Assembly (NCBI RefSeq): GCF_028372415.1
Contig: NC_092872.1
Coordinates: 513,856,224-513,920,223, forward strand
Reading direction: 5' to 3'
From: Notamacropus eugenii
Taxonomy: Eukaryota; Chordata; Mammalia; Diprotodontia; Macropodidae
DNA: 64,000 nucleotides
This document shows, piece by piece, positions 20,317 to 31,235 of the stretch (position 1 is its first letter; every line of letters begins with the position of its first letter). The notes under the pieces were generated by a model. It did no database searches, was not told the DNA's origin, and saw nothing but the letters and a program-made list of their open reading frames with translations. The translations under genes were made by a program, and so were the position numbers.

Positions 20317-20984
20317 CCTCTCCACTGAGGCTCACTCACTGGCAACAAGGCAAGCTTTGGTATTTTCAGAGATCACTGCCAAGGCTTTCAAAAAATTATT
20401 ATTGTTTTTACCAAGTCCCCACTCTTCCTTACTGAGTTTTTTTTAAATGAAAATTTAGCTGAAAGTACTTTCACTAAACAGTACCAGAATGAAATGAAGA
20501 GATTTAATGGATCGTTTTCCATGTGTAAATGACAGATAAAATATCTATTTTGCTCACAGATTTTTTTTTTCATTCATGGGTGGTTCATTTTAGTAAATAT
20601 CTTTCCACCTGCACATGTCTATTTTCCAAGGGTTTTGGGAAACTTCCAGTGAGGTATGATTGGGTTGTAAGGAAGACATTTATGAAGATGTACTTAAAAG
20701 AAAATCAGATCAAGGATACCATCAGCTCCACTTTTTCTATGCTTTCCTTGAATATGTAGTTGGCAAGTTCTCAAATCCCTTATCAAGCTGTAACTCACAG
20801 ATATGTATGACCAGAGCGACTGAACTAATATTTACAAAGCACTCTTCTCTCTCATTTTTATGAGGTGTATCTTTCTCCTTTGATTTCTACTCTAAGTAAG
20901 ACCTGGTAAAAACTGAATAAGAAAGTCCTAAGGAACAGGTATCCCTTCTAACAGAGAGTCAGTAAGGGATAGGAGTAATACATA
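20317..20984. other. Unassigned sequence
   Basis: Three overlapping short frames (60-76 codons) without domains. No repeat recognised. Confidence 0.4.
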
Positions 20985-21150
20985 GGACTCTGAGTTGGGA
21001 AGACTCTTATTCAACTCCCATTTCAGGCATTTACTAATTGTATCATTAAATTGCTTAATTTATTTGTGCCTCACTTTCCTCATCTGTAAAATAAGGGACT
21101 TGTAATTGATGGCCTCTAAGGTAACTTTCAGCTCTAAATCCATGATCCTA
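20985..21150 (+). repeat. MIR-type SINE
   Basis: 'cctcactttcctcatctgta' and 'ggtaactttcagctctaaat' are forward MIR sequence. Confidence 0.7.
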
Positions 21151-21639
21151 TTATAGCAATTTTTTTCAGTGTCCCATAAGAAACTTTTTTGGGGTTAACA
21201 AGAATGTATTATTTGCCCCTAAAGCATGCTCTGTTTAGTCCGAAACAGGCAGTAAAATATTTTAGGTTTTTAATGCTATTTGTGCATGGAGTACACATTG
21301 GATAAGCATTGTCTGTTGACTAATTCTCATTGAAATTTTCCAAAACTTTTCTTGTTAACCTGTGTTGGGTAGAGTCAACCTTTCATGTTCAAAGGCTCTG
21401 CCAGTGGAATACTTGGTCTGGCAGATAAGTATAAACTGGGAAAGTTTCATGTGTGTCTGGTACTTCACTCTCATCCACGACCCAGCCTAGCTAAGTGTAG
21501 AGGCTCATTTCCCCAAAATCTGGTCACAAGTCCTAGGTTACAACAACACATGAAACCAGAAAATACTATTTAAAAAAATATATTTTCATTGTTATCATTT
21601 GTTTGAATCTGTATATTATTAAACAGATGAATCCATCGT
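21151..21639. other. Unassigned, A+T-rich
   Basis: No repeat or exon recognised. Confidence 0.4.
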
Positions 21640-21970
21640 TAATCCTTTATGGCCAAGCAACTCAAATGTGCCATGTTTGTACCATTCCTCTCATTAGAAT
21701 TCTACCCCTGTCCCTTTCCATCAAAATGTTACTTCATACTTCAAAGCCTAGTCCAAACTCTAGTTCCTTCCTAAAACCTTACCTAATCACCCTAGCTGGA
21801 GGGATTTCCCCCTTCTATGAACTCATAAACACTTACCATCTGTATCTCTTATTTGACAGCTTTCTGGGTTTTGTTTTTGTATTCTTAGAATGGGTATGTA
21901 GCCTATGAACATGTAACAATTTCCACAGGTAGGATATGAGTTTCTTAATAGCATGGATCATATTTTATGC
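21640..21970 (+). repeat. L2 3-prime part, diverged
   Basis: 'acttcaaagcctagtccaaa', 'cttcctaaaaccttacctaa' and 'acaggtaggatatgagtttc' follow the L2 order weakly. Confidence 0.5.
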
Positions 21971-22049
21971 TGAATTACCATCTTGCTAAGAGGAGGGATT
22001 CCCTAAAAATATTGGAAGTCCTGAAGGAAGCACTAACTCACTTATTTTA

Positions 22050-22213
22050 GGTTTTCCTTCCTTCCTTCCTTCCTTCCTTCCTTCCTTCCTTCCTTCCTTC
22101 CTTCCTTCCTTCCTTCCTTCCTTCCTTCCCTCCTTCCTTCCTTCCCTCCTTCCTTCCTTCCCTCCTTCCCTCCTTCCTTCCTTCTTTCATTCCTTCCCTC
22201 CTTCCTTCCTTCC
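22050..22213. repeat. (CTTC)n pyrimidine array
   Basis: About 160 bases of CTTC/CCTC units on the + strand, very regular in the first 80. Confidence 0.98.
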
Positions 22214-22650
22214 ATTTCTTATTTATGTCATTGTTTATTTTTGTGGGTTATAGTACCTTCACTACTTACCTGGTCCATTCACTTCCCTCCCAAAGACTAG
22301 TTGTCCTAATATATAAACAGTCCTCATCTCAGGGATAGCACTCATCTGACAGGTGACCCATGCATACAAAAGACCCACCTTATCCTTCCTTTCTACCCAG
22401 TAAGCTTTGGTCTAGGGGTTGTTGTGACAAAAAAAAAAATCTCTGAATACTCTAATCCCCAATCATGTTTTTATTTTTTATTTTTTGGATATGGCCTTTC
22501 TTGAATGGAACAATAATTCTGTACATGGAATATTGCTGCTGAATTATTATTCAGATTGATAACAACTCCGAGATAAGAGGAAAAAGCGTAGTTAGTTACC
22601 TTTGGTGAGTTTAAGTCACCAGGCCCAGATGAATCTAGAGAATCATGATA
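22214..22650. other. Unassigned, A+T-rich
   Basis: No repeat or gene recognised. Confidence 0.4.
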
Positions 22651-22859
22651 ACAACTCACATTTATGCATCACTTTAAAGTTTTCAAAGTCTTTCTTCAGA
22701 TTAACCTTACGAGGCAGGTTGGGGAAGCATTATTACCATTTGTCAAGAATAGGAGACTGAATCCAAGGCGTTAAGGGATTTGCTCAAAGTCATATGACTA
22801 GTGTCAGAGAAAGTCATCAAATCCAGTTCTCTTCTGAATCCAAGTCCAGTGCAACATGC
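22651..22859 (-). repeat. CORE-SINE subfamily member
   Basis: It starts 'acaactcacatttatgcatc' and ends 'ccaagtccagtgcaacatgc'. It is roughly 90 percent identical by eye to 34183-34382, much closer than other SINE pairs here, so the two belong to one subfamily. Confidence 0.75.
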
Positions 22860-22861
22860 TA

Positions 22862-22970
22862 TTTTGGAGAAAGTGTTTGACCCAAAGTCAGAAAGACGTG
22901 GGATCCAATTTGGCAATCACTCTCTGTGTGACATGAGCATATCACTGACCTCCTTGCTGTTTCTCACATA
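22862..22970 (+). repeat. MIR-type SINE fragment
   Basis: 'gaaagtgtttgacccaaagt', 'gaaagacgtgggatccaatt' and 'tctgtgtgacatgagcatat'. Confidence 0.5.
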
Positions 22971-24760
22971 AGAGTTTCTAGCTCCCAACTCTGGCCATTC
23001 TCACAATCTGTCTCCATGTCTGGAATGCTCCCCCTCTTCATTAACAGTTCCTGGCTTCTTTGACTTCCAACTCCTAGCAAAAAGCCTTTCCCAATCTTAC
23101 TCACCACAGAAGCAATTCCAGCCTTTTCTTTTCTCTTTCTATCACTAACCATATCCCTACCTACCGCCATGTGACAGATGACAGTAGCTTATTTCACTGA
23201 GAAAATTAAGGACATTCACTGTGAAACCTATTAATTTTCCTCTCTAGCCCCTCAAACTGTCTCAGTAACATCCCCTGTCCTTTTCTTTGGACCACCACTG
23301 GCTTCTGGACTCTATCTTCTCCTTTGGCTTCAGAGATGCTCCCTCTCTTTCTCTTCCTGCTTCTTCAACTATTCCTTCTCTGTCTTTATGGGGTCCTCAT
23401 CTTCTCAAATCATTAGCATAAGTGTTTCCTAAGAGCTTGTATTATCTTGATTATCTGTATTACCTGCTTAGGGAAAGAATCAAGAATGAAAATGAAGTCT
23501 CTCTCACTCCCCTGGCTTCAGCTTCCACCTCAACTATTAAGGTTACTCTCAGCTCTTCATTTCTGTTCTTGACCTTTCTTCTAAGGTCTAGAACTTCTTG
23601 TACAAACAGATTTGCAATTTCATGTGCAAACATCTTTTATTACTGTACTGTATTATGGAAATGCTTGTTTTATTCCATAAATTAAAAATAAAATAAGTAA
23701 AACAAAAAAAGAACCTCATCTTTACCTGAATGTCCCAGCATCACCTCAAACTCATCCTGTCTTCATCTCTTACCCAAACCTGCCTCTTTTGATTTTACTG
23801 GAGCCTTATTCAAAGTCTCCCATAATCATGACCCTGGGGTCATCTCTGACTTTCCTTTTCATCACCTCTTGCATCCATCCATCTGCCAAGTCCTGCAAAC
23901 TTCTAACACCATAATATCCCTTACCTTTATCGCTTTTTCTTTATATTACCATTTCTACTCCCTAAAATAGGCCCCCAATATCATTTACTGGCACCATTGC
24001 AATAGCCTCCTTGAAAGAGAGAAGAAAATAGTCATTTATTAAGTGCCTACTTAATATGCCAGACCTTGCACTAAGCACATGCTGCATTTGATCCTCACAA
24101 TAATCCTGGGAGGTATGCTATTATTATCATCATCCCCACTTCACGGTGGAGGAAACTGAGTCAGGCAGCACTTAAATGACTTGCCCAGGATCACACAACT
24201 GGTAAGTGTCTGAGGTTAGATTTGAATTCAGGTCTTCCTGACTCCGAGTTCAGCATGACATTACTCACTGAGCCTACTTCCTTTCAGGTGTTCCTCTACT
24301 CATTGTCTCTCATCTAATCCACCCTACCTACTGCCACCAGAGTATTTCTCAGGCATAATCATATTCCTGTCCTGAAAAAAAATCTTCACTGACTCCCCAT
24401 TGCCTGTGAAATAAAGTTCAAATTCTTCTTCCTTGCATTCAAACTAGGCACGAATCTTTCTTTACAGCTTTATCTTATATTATTTTTCCCCTCATGTACT
24501 CTGTTCTCTGGTCAAACTATGTAACTTTTTTGAGCATCATGTCCTGTAGTTTTCTCCCTTTATCCTTTGCCTGCTATGTCAAGTGCTATGTCAAAATGTT
24601 CTCCCTCTCCTCTCATCTGTAATTCTTGTAAAATTTGTAAATTAAAGACCGATTCAAATGCCAACTTCTCTAGGAAGCCTCTTATGAAAGGGCCTTAGCC
24701 TTCAGACTTCATAGAGCATTTTATTTTGTTAACTCAAATGTACTTCTAAAGATCATGGAT
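22971..24760 (+). repeat. L2 LINE, long forward copy, split by a SINE
   Basis: The order follows L2 from ORF2-like sequence to the 3-prime region: 'acttccaactcctagcaaaa', 'ctcctttggcttcagagatg', 'ccctggggtcatctctgact', then after the SINE at 24012-24288 'gactccccattgcctgtgaa', 'aataaagttcaaattcttct' and 'atgccaacttctctaggaag'. No frame stays open for long. More than one copy may be involved near the left edge. Confidence 0.6.
24012..24288 (-). repeat. CORE-SINE, antisense, nearly full length, inside L2
   Basis: 'agtcatttattaagtgccta', 'ctcacaataatcctgggagg', 'aggaaactgagtcaggcagc', 'gatttgaattcaggtcttcc' and 'tgactccgagttcagcatga' occur in order, with L2 resuming on the right. Confidence 0.8.
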
Positions 24761-24794
24761 CATAAATTTAGAGTAATTTATTTCGTTCTGTGGT

Positions 24795-25015
24795 TTTAGA
24801 AGTATGGTCCGGAGACCCCTGAGGGTATGCAAGGTCAAAACTATTTTAAAAAAAATATTAAGATACTTTAATTGCTAATATAGTAAATATTGATAGCTAT
24901 AACCCACTTTTAAAAATATTTTGGGAAAGGTTCCTCAATTTTAAGAGTATAAAGGGGTCTGGAGACCAAAAAGACATAGTGACAACTTACACCCTGCCTT
25001 TGAGAACTGCTCTAC
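24795..25015. mobile_element. hAT-type MITE
   Basis: The left end 'gttttagaagtatggtccgg' and the right end 'tttgagaactgctctac' resemble terminal repeats of a mammalian hAT MITE. The inside includes 'ggtatgcaaggtcaaaacta' and 'ggtctggagaccaaaaag'. It is non-coding. Confidence 0.6.
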
Positions 25016-25335
25016 TAGTTCAAAGATCTCATTTAACAGAAAGGGTTACTGAGTCCTCAGAGTTTTAAGTGACTTGTCCAAGGTCATACAAGTAGTAGTA
25101 AACAGCAGAATGAAGATTTGAAATGGTGCCCTCTGTCTTCAAATCCATTCTTCTTTCTGTTGTAGGATACTGCATGTGTTGCAACATTTTGTACGTTGTA
25201 TTGTTTTCTCCCTGCTCAAGTATTACCTCCATGAAGGTAGCAACTATGCCTTATATAAATCATGCTTCTACATCAGTACCTGGGAGAGTGCTCCGTGAAA
25301 ATGGGAGATGAATAAATGTTGGTATTATTGTTTTA
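25016..25335. repeat. Antisense MIR then forward L2 end
   Basis: 25016-25165 is antisense MIR ('gtgacttgtccaaggtcata'). 25166-25335 is a forward L2 3-prime end ('tacctccatgaaggtagcaa', 'gagatgaataaatgttggta'). Confidence 0.55.
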
Positions 25336-25414
25336 GTGAAGCCAAATCTGCCTCTAAAGAGGAAGTTCTTAACCTGTGGCCCATGAACTCATTTTTGTTT
25401 GTACTGATAGATAT

Positions 25415-25670
25415 CTGTATCAATGTATAAATATAGATATGAAACACATGCACACACATATACAGACATACGTATATGTCTGTATATGTGTATATATATA
25501 TACATACATACACACGATACATACATATATACAATACATACATATACACATGCACACACACAATATATATATGCATGTTTATGCAGACCTATATATGTGT
25601 CTCTATCTGTGTGTATATATATACATATATACACGCACATGCACACACATACATGCACACACACAGATAG
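25415..25670. repeat. Compound (TA)(CA)(TACA) microsatellite
   Basis: About 255 bases of alternating purine-pyrimidine DNA with many self-complementary parts (tatatgtgtatatatata, tacacatgcacacacaca). Frames of 60-103 codons across it on both strands are artefacts. Confidence 0.95.
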
Positions 25671-25689
25671 TGACTGACATGTCTTAGAA

Positions 25690-26055
25690 GATTTCTTTTC
25701 ATCCTAGAAGATTCCTTCAGCTCTGAAATCTATAGCTCATAAGTACTCTCTGCCCCTGTGGTTCCCCCCTCTGATGGCTTTGCTAAGAACTTCTATTTAA
25801 GGAAGAAACCTAGGCCAGCCATCTCTCCATTTCTCTCCAGGATGCCCTCTGTCATTCTCCATCACGCTCCCTTGCTGGTGCTCTTACGCTCCTCCTACTC
25901 CCCTTTTCACTTCCCTTTATGTGTTTTCTTCCCTCATTAGAGTGCAAGCTACTTGAGGATGGGAACTATCTTTCTTTTTGCTTGTATTGTATTCCCAGTA
26001 TTTTGCACAGAACTGGGCACATAGTGAACATTTAATAAATGCTTGTTGACTGACT
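25690..26055 (+). repeat. L2 3-prime end
   Basis: 'gagtgcaagctacttgagga', 'gcacagaactgggcacatag' and 'aataaatgcttgttgactga' form a clear L2 3-prime end. Confidence 0.75.
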
Positions 26056-26190
26056 AAGTAGTTTCCATTGCAATTCTCTTTATTTTTTTACTTTATGCCT
26101 TTACAGACACTAGTCTGAGGTTCTCATAGACTCCACTAGACTGCCAAAGGGGCCCATGACACACAAAAAGTAAAGAACTCCTTCTCTAGA

Positions 26191-27165
26191 GCTTCCATCT
26201 ATTATTCCTGGGTCTTTCCTTTGGGTCTAGGCAGAACCAATCTAATCTATCTTCCATATGTTAAGCCTCCAAATAACTGAAGACAGTGACTGCAGTCCTC
26301 TTAAGACTTCTAGCTGGATATCCTCATTTCCTTTCAAGGATCCTCACTTGTCGTGATTTTCATTTCCCCTACCATTTTGGCAATCTGCCCTTGACCTGTG
26401 CTTTAACTTGTCAATAATTACCTTCCTAAAATATGACTTCTAGATCTGAACACAAAAATACTCCAGAGAAGACCAGAACTGAGTCAAGACAACTAGCACA
26501 TTCTTAATTTTGTACCCTATGCTGCTATTAAGGCAGAATAACATGCATGTTTTTTTTTCAGTTGCTATGTCACACGTATCGACTTAAATTGAGATGATAG
26601 TCCAATAAAACCATCAAGCCTTTTGAGACAAGATATCATTTGTTGTGTATTCCACATCCTGTATATAGGCAGTTCACTTTTTTAAACCTAAGTGTAGAAT
26701 AATGAAATGAAGATCCCTACTTAGTTATATCTCATTAGATTTGGTCTATTGTTTTATCCACTGGTCTTTGTGGATCCCAATTCTGTCTTTCATGTGTTAG
26801 CTATCCCAACAAACTTTTATTATTCATAAAGTTGATAAGCAGCCTATGTCTTCATTCAAATAATTTTGATAAAAATACTTAATAGAACAAAGTCAAGGAA
26901 AGAGTTTTGCAGCCCTTGAGTAGAGATATCTAGCCAGGTTAAGATTAATCTATCATTCAGAACGCTTTGAGTCTGATCATTCAACTACATCCAAATCCAC
27001 CTAATTATATTGTCATCCTGTCCACATCTTTTCACAGTGACCACAGAGATATTGTGAGAAACTTTGTCCAATGTTCTGATGAAATCAAGATATACCATGT
27101 CTATGGCATTCCTCTGCTCCAAGAGTGCAGAAACTATGTCAAAAAAAGGAAATGAAATTAATGCT
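26191..27165 (-). repeat. CR1/L3 LINE, antisense, about 1 kb
   Basis: Antisense CR1/L3 phrases run in order: 'actgcagtcctcttaagact', 'taacttgtcaataattacct', 'cttctagatctgaacacaaa', 'tactccagagaagaccagaa', then 'gtccaatgttctgatgaaat' and 'catgtctatggcattcctct'. It is an ancient relic with no open frame. Confidence 0.65.
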
Positions 27166-27199
27166 CTTGATACAAATACAATTAACCCCTGTTAAATCT

Positions 27200-27310
27200 C
27201 TGTGGTGTTCTAGTGAGCTTAGTGCTTGGAAATACAAAGTTTAGATGAAACTCGATCTCTTTTCTCAAGGAGTTTATACTTTAACAGAAAGCTAAAGTAC
27301 CAAATAAATA
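27200..27310 (-). repeat. L2 3-prime end, antisense
   Basis: 'gtgcttggaaatacaaagtt' and 'tctcaaggagtttatacttt' are antisense L2. Confidence 0.55.
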
Positions 27311-27329
27311 AAATGTTACCATGCCAGAT

Positions 27330-28665
27330 ATATAGAAAATTGTGCTCCATCTCATTCTCCTTAGTCTCCTTTCCTGGATCTTTATCCAGATCATAACTAC
27401 TAACTCTTAGTGTTCTCCAACATTCCATCTGGGGCCCTCTGTTTCCTCTCTATTATTTTGCTTAGTGATCTCATCAGCTCCTATGGATTCATCTGTGAAG
27501 ATGCTTCCCAAATGTATTTTCTCTGCTGACCTTAAGCCTCACATCTCCAATTGCCTATTAGTTATCTCTAACTGTATGTACTGGGGACTCAGATATCAAA
27601 CATGTGGCAGATGCCACTTCCCCCTATAGGAATCAGATTAAAATGTAACTGGGAAATATTTAACAAAATGAACAAAATTCTGTAGAACATAGATAATGTT
27701 AATATGCAGTTTTCTAAGTCAGTATGAATCTCACAGGGACCTTATGTGTAGTTTATTGGGCCCTGTTTTTGTTTGAGTTTGACATTATTACTGTAGGTAT
27801 CTTAAATTCAGCAGGTCAAAAACTGCTTCCATCCCATTCCTAACTTCACTATTACTATTGAAGTTACCCCTATTCTCCTTGTTACCCAGGTTCACAACTT
27901 AGAAAATATCTTCAGCTGTCAGTCTTTCTAATATCGCCCTTTGTCCAATCTGTTTCTAAAGCCTGTTGTTTTATTTTCATTCTATTTCTTGTATGCTCCC
28001 CCTTCTCTTCTGATAATGCCACCATGCTCATGCCAGACCTTGTCATGCATGGGTTATTTTAATAGCCTTGTTGTTCTTTTGGTCTCTCCCTGATTCGATC
28101 CATCCTCCTCTCAGCTTTTCAAAGTGATCTTCCCAAATCAACAGGGCCTTGTTACCTTCACTTTCCACTCTACTTGACCAATTTAATAAGCTCTAGCAGC
28201 AACTATCTCTATTATCTTCAAGATCTGCTTGACTTTTAAAGTCCAGCATCATCTTTCCCTTTCCTAAGTTTCCAATCTTCTTACACTTAACTCTGAGTAT
28301 TCTGTGACTCAGTGACACTGGCCTTGCTGTTCCTCAAACAAAATGCTCCATCTTCCAACTCTGGGCATTTTCATGAACTGTCCCCCATACCTGGAATTCT
28401 CTCCCTCCTCTTCTCGGCCTCCTGGCTTCCCTGCTTCCTTCAAGTCTCAACTAATATCCATGCCGCCTTCCACAAGAAGCCTTCCTTAGTGCCCCTGACT
28501 TCCTTGAACATGACCTCTAGCGTATCCTGTATATAGTGTGTTTGCACATAATCGTTTGCACGTTGTCTTCTTTATTAGAAGGTGAGCTTCTTGAGAGCAG
28601 GGACTCTGGTTTTCTTAGTACAGTGCTTGGCACACACAAGTTGCTTAGTAAATACTTACTGACTC
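27330..28665 (+). repeat. L2 LINE, long forward copy to the 3-prime end
   Basis: L2 order is kept over 1.3 kb: 'atgcttcccaaatgtatttt', 'cacatctccaattgcctatt', 'ctgtcagtctttctaatatc', 'ggtctctccctgattcgatc', 'tgtgactcagtgacactggc', 'tacctggaattctctccctc', 'gtgagcttcttgagagcagg', 'cttggcacacacaagttgct'. A MITE-like insert lies at about 27615-27795. Reading frames are broken throughout. Confidence 0.75.
27615..27795 (+). mobile_element. hAT-type MITE-like insert in L2
   Basis: 'aaaatgtaactgggaaatat', 'tagataatgttaatatgcag' and 'tgtttgagtttgacattatt' are foreign to L2 and resemble a marsupial MITE with a 'tgtcaaactca' terminal repeat. The left terminal repeat is not seen. Confidence 0.5.
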
Positions 28666-28689
28666 AATTTGGTTTTACAAAATAAGTGC

Positions 28690-29220
28690 TATGTGAGTCA
28701 CGGGATGGGGGAAGGGAGAAGTAATTCCTGACTTGAGGTGAGGAAAATGGAATAAGAAAAGTCTTCCTGAAGGAAGTGGCATTTGGATTGATCTTTAATA
28801 ATTTCAACTTGCAATTTGTAGATTGATCTAGTAGTAATGTCAAAGGTAAGCATTCCAGATCTAGGGAATGATGCAAGCAAAGCCAGAGGGAGAGCAAAAT
28901 CAAGCCATGCACCTGTTAACAGAAGTGTAATAAACTCAGAGTGCAGAATGAGGCATATTTTTTTTTTTTTAGTACATAGCCAGTGAGGGAATTTTTTAAA
29001 AAATATGCATATTTGTTAAAAGGAATTTGGAGGATGTGAGGGAGAGCAAAGAGATTTCTATCAATTGAAAAATTAATTTTGAAAAAGAGTCAAAGAATAA
29101 CTGGCAATAAGGATAGTCTTGTTTGGCTGAAGTGTAGAGTGTTTGGAGGTGGGGAATAAGTATGGAAAAAGGTTGGAAAGGTGGGTTGGTACCAGAGAGT
29201 GAAGGGTCCTGAATTTCAGG
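28690..29220 (-). repeat. L2-like antisense with an L1 3-prime UTR scrap
   Basis: Antisense L2 phrases ('ctgaaggaagtggcatttgg', 'agcattccagatctagggaa', 'gtttggctgaagtgtagag') surround 28905-29030. That inner part ('agagtgcagaatgaggcata' with a T-run, then 'atatgcatatttgtta') matches the forward L1 3-prime UTR also seen at 32250-32400. Confidence 0.5.
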
Positions 29221-29224
29221 GAGA

Positions 29225-29415
29225 GGAATTTGAGCTTTACTAACATGTAGGGGTGTCCCACAGTGAGTTCTATCAGCAGAGAATGAGCTTCTTATCACTG
29301 AAGGTCTTTGAGTAGAAGCTAGACGCTGTCTTGTTGGGGATATTGTAGATGAAATTCCATATTAGGTATGAGCTGGACTCAATGTTTGAGGTCCTTTCCA
29401 ACTATGCATAGTACT
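29225..29415 (+). repeat. CR1/L3 LINE 3-prime part
   Basis: 'gtctttgagtagaagctaga', 'gttggggatattgtagatga', 'ggtatgagctggactcaatg' and 'gaggtcctttccaactatgc' are forward CR1/L3 3-prime sequence. Confidence 0.6.
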
Positions 29416-29704
29416 GAATTCTCAAATGAGTAACTGGGAAAGCACTGCCATAATCTAGGTACAACCAAAAAAGATAAAGATAAAAGGGAGCCATTTGGCA
29501 GAAGACTCTTTCCAATGGTCATCTTTCTAAAGGATGGAAATCCATATCTCATCTAGGATATCTGTAGGCAAGGTTCTCCTTTTCTTCACCTTGCATCTGC
29601 TCAGGACTGAAATCCCAAATTGTGGGAGTGAAACTCTGGCCATTTTTAAGGATATAATTTGTCTCCTATCACGCTATTTCTTCCAGGACAGGAAGTACCA
29701 AGTG

Positions 29705-29777
29705 TTTGTCATTTAGGAGTGTCATGTCATTACATTGAATATTGCAGTGTAATGATGTGAAATGATTAAATGACAAA
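29705..29777 (+). ncRNA. miRNA-precursor-like hairpin (candidate)
   Basis: A 73-nt foldback with equal 33-nt arms (29705-29737 and 29745-29777) and a 7-nt loop (29738-29744). Pairing by hand gives 25 Watson-Crick pairs, 5 G-U pairs and 3 mismatches, with no bulge. The outer 11 pairs ('tttgtcattta' against 'taaatgacaaa') are perfect. All five wobble pairs are G-U when read on the + strand and would be A-C mismatches on the other. Size, loop and pairing suit a pre-miRNA. A short palindromic MITE is the main alternative. No expression evidence exists here. Confidence 0.4.
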
Positions 29778-30751
29778 ATGCCAGCTCACTGCCAAAAATT
29801 TAAAGTGGCATACTTTTATTTGAGGATTAGAAAGCTATTATTAATTCTTATATTGACTTTGCCAGCTGAAATAATGCAAGCAGACTGGGGAATGCTGAGA
29901 CTGGGTGATGGGCTCAGTACTGAGTCCAAACTCCAGCTTCCAAACAAGACGAGTAGTCCACTCTTCTGTTGTTGTGACTCCAGTTGAATGTATCAGCTTA
30001 GAGCAGTCTTGTCACCTGAAGAGTGTGGAATGACAGATGTCAAAATAAGACATGACTGGAGTTTTTCCTGAGACAAAAAATGGAAACTGTGACCAGGTGT
30101 CTGAGAGAATAAAATAGCCTATGCTTATTATATTATTATTATTTTACCCTCACCTAATGTGATTTTTATAGTGGATTTACGGGGAGATTTCAACAATTTG
30201 TCTTGTTTTCTTTAGAGAAAAAGAGGATAGGCAAAAAAAAAATTAGCTGATGCTACTGAATTACCCGAAGGACTTAGGTTGGCAAAACAAAGTACTCCCT
30301 TCCTAGGATACAGACTCAAGTGCAGAAATTTTTGTAAAGGTTTGGGGATGTAGGGTTTAAAATATCATCCTCGGTAAGATGCTTTAAAAATGTTACTGGG
30401 TCAATTTATGTGACCTCAAGCACTTGAGGATTTGTAAAATAGTCTGCTGTCTTCTTCCATTCCTGTCTGCTATTCATGGGCCACCATTTTAAGGAGGTAT
30501 TCACTGACAAATTCCAGTCAGAAAGTTTTCATCCCCCCATGCTCACTGAATTAACTTTCCTTTTGTCTTCTTTTCCATGAGGGGGTCTCAGATTTTTGCC
30601 TCGTGGGGAAAGGGGAAGTGCCATTTGTCCAGACCTGGCCATTTACCTCTTAGCCATTCACCCTGAGTAAGCTTTAGTTGTTACAATTCCTCTATCCCTG
30701 CACTTTAAGAATAGTGTATTGGGGGAGGGGAGTTTTGTCTGGCATTTTGTG
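29778..30751. other. Unassigned block
   Basis: No repeat family or exon recognised in nearly 1 kb. Confidence 0.4.
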
Positions 30752-30786
30752 AGTGTGTGTGTGTGTGTGTGTGTGTGCGTGTGTGT
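30752..30786. repeat. (TG)n microsatellite
   Basis: Short TG run with one C interruption. Confidence 0.95.
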
Positions 30787-31082
30787 TGTTAGTGTAAGCT
30801 GAAGGCCTTTATTCTTAGGTCTGTTTTTAACTACATGCCATTACTGCTTTTGTTTGGGGCTCTTCTGCTGTAAAGTGCTCTGGGATGAGAGTGAGTGATT
30901 TATTGAGTATAGAGAAGAAAGCAGTAGAGGCACATGGCTTCCTTCTATTTTCTAACTTGGACACACCTTGAAGGCCATTTAACTTGCTTGTGCTCTGACT
31001 ATATTCCAACAGTAAAGCAGCAAACAAGAATGCCATTATAAATTTATATAAAATAGTGATGTGTGTACCAAGATAATAACCT

Positions 31083-31180
31083 CACCTCTCTCCCTTCCTC
31101 CACCTCTCTGTCTCTCTATCTTTCTCTCTGTCTCTCTCCCTCTGCCTATCTGACTCTGTCTGTCTCTGTCTGTCTGTCTG

Positions 31181-31230
<50 letters not shown>

Positions 31231-31235
31231 ACACA
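31083..31235. repeat. Compound (TC)(TCTG)(CA)n array
   Basis: Pyrimidine-rich CTCT/CTGT units run into an uninterrupted CA array of about 22 units. Frames across it on both strands are artefacts. Confidence 0.97.

Larger units (their letters stand above)
25363..26190. mobile_element. hAT-type element opened by later sequence
   Basis: The left end, near 25363, is 'gaagttcttaacctgtggcc'. The right end, near 26125-26190, is 'gactccactagactgccaaa' then 'aaaaagtaaagaactcctt', which mirrors the left end. Between them lie a microsatellite (25415-25670) and a forward L2 end (25690-26055). The two ends are best read as one old element split by insertion and repeat expansion. Confidence 0.5.

Noticed and set aside
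25325-25687. Several frames of 60-103 codons on both strands
   Set aside because: All are translations of the TA/CA microsatellite.
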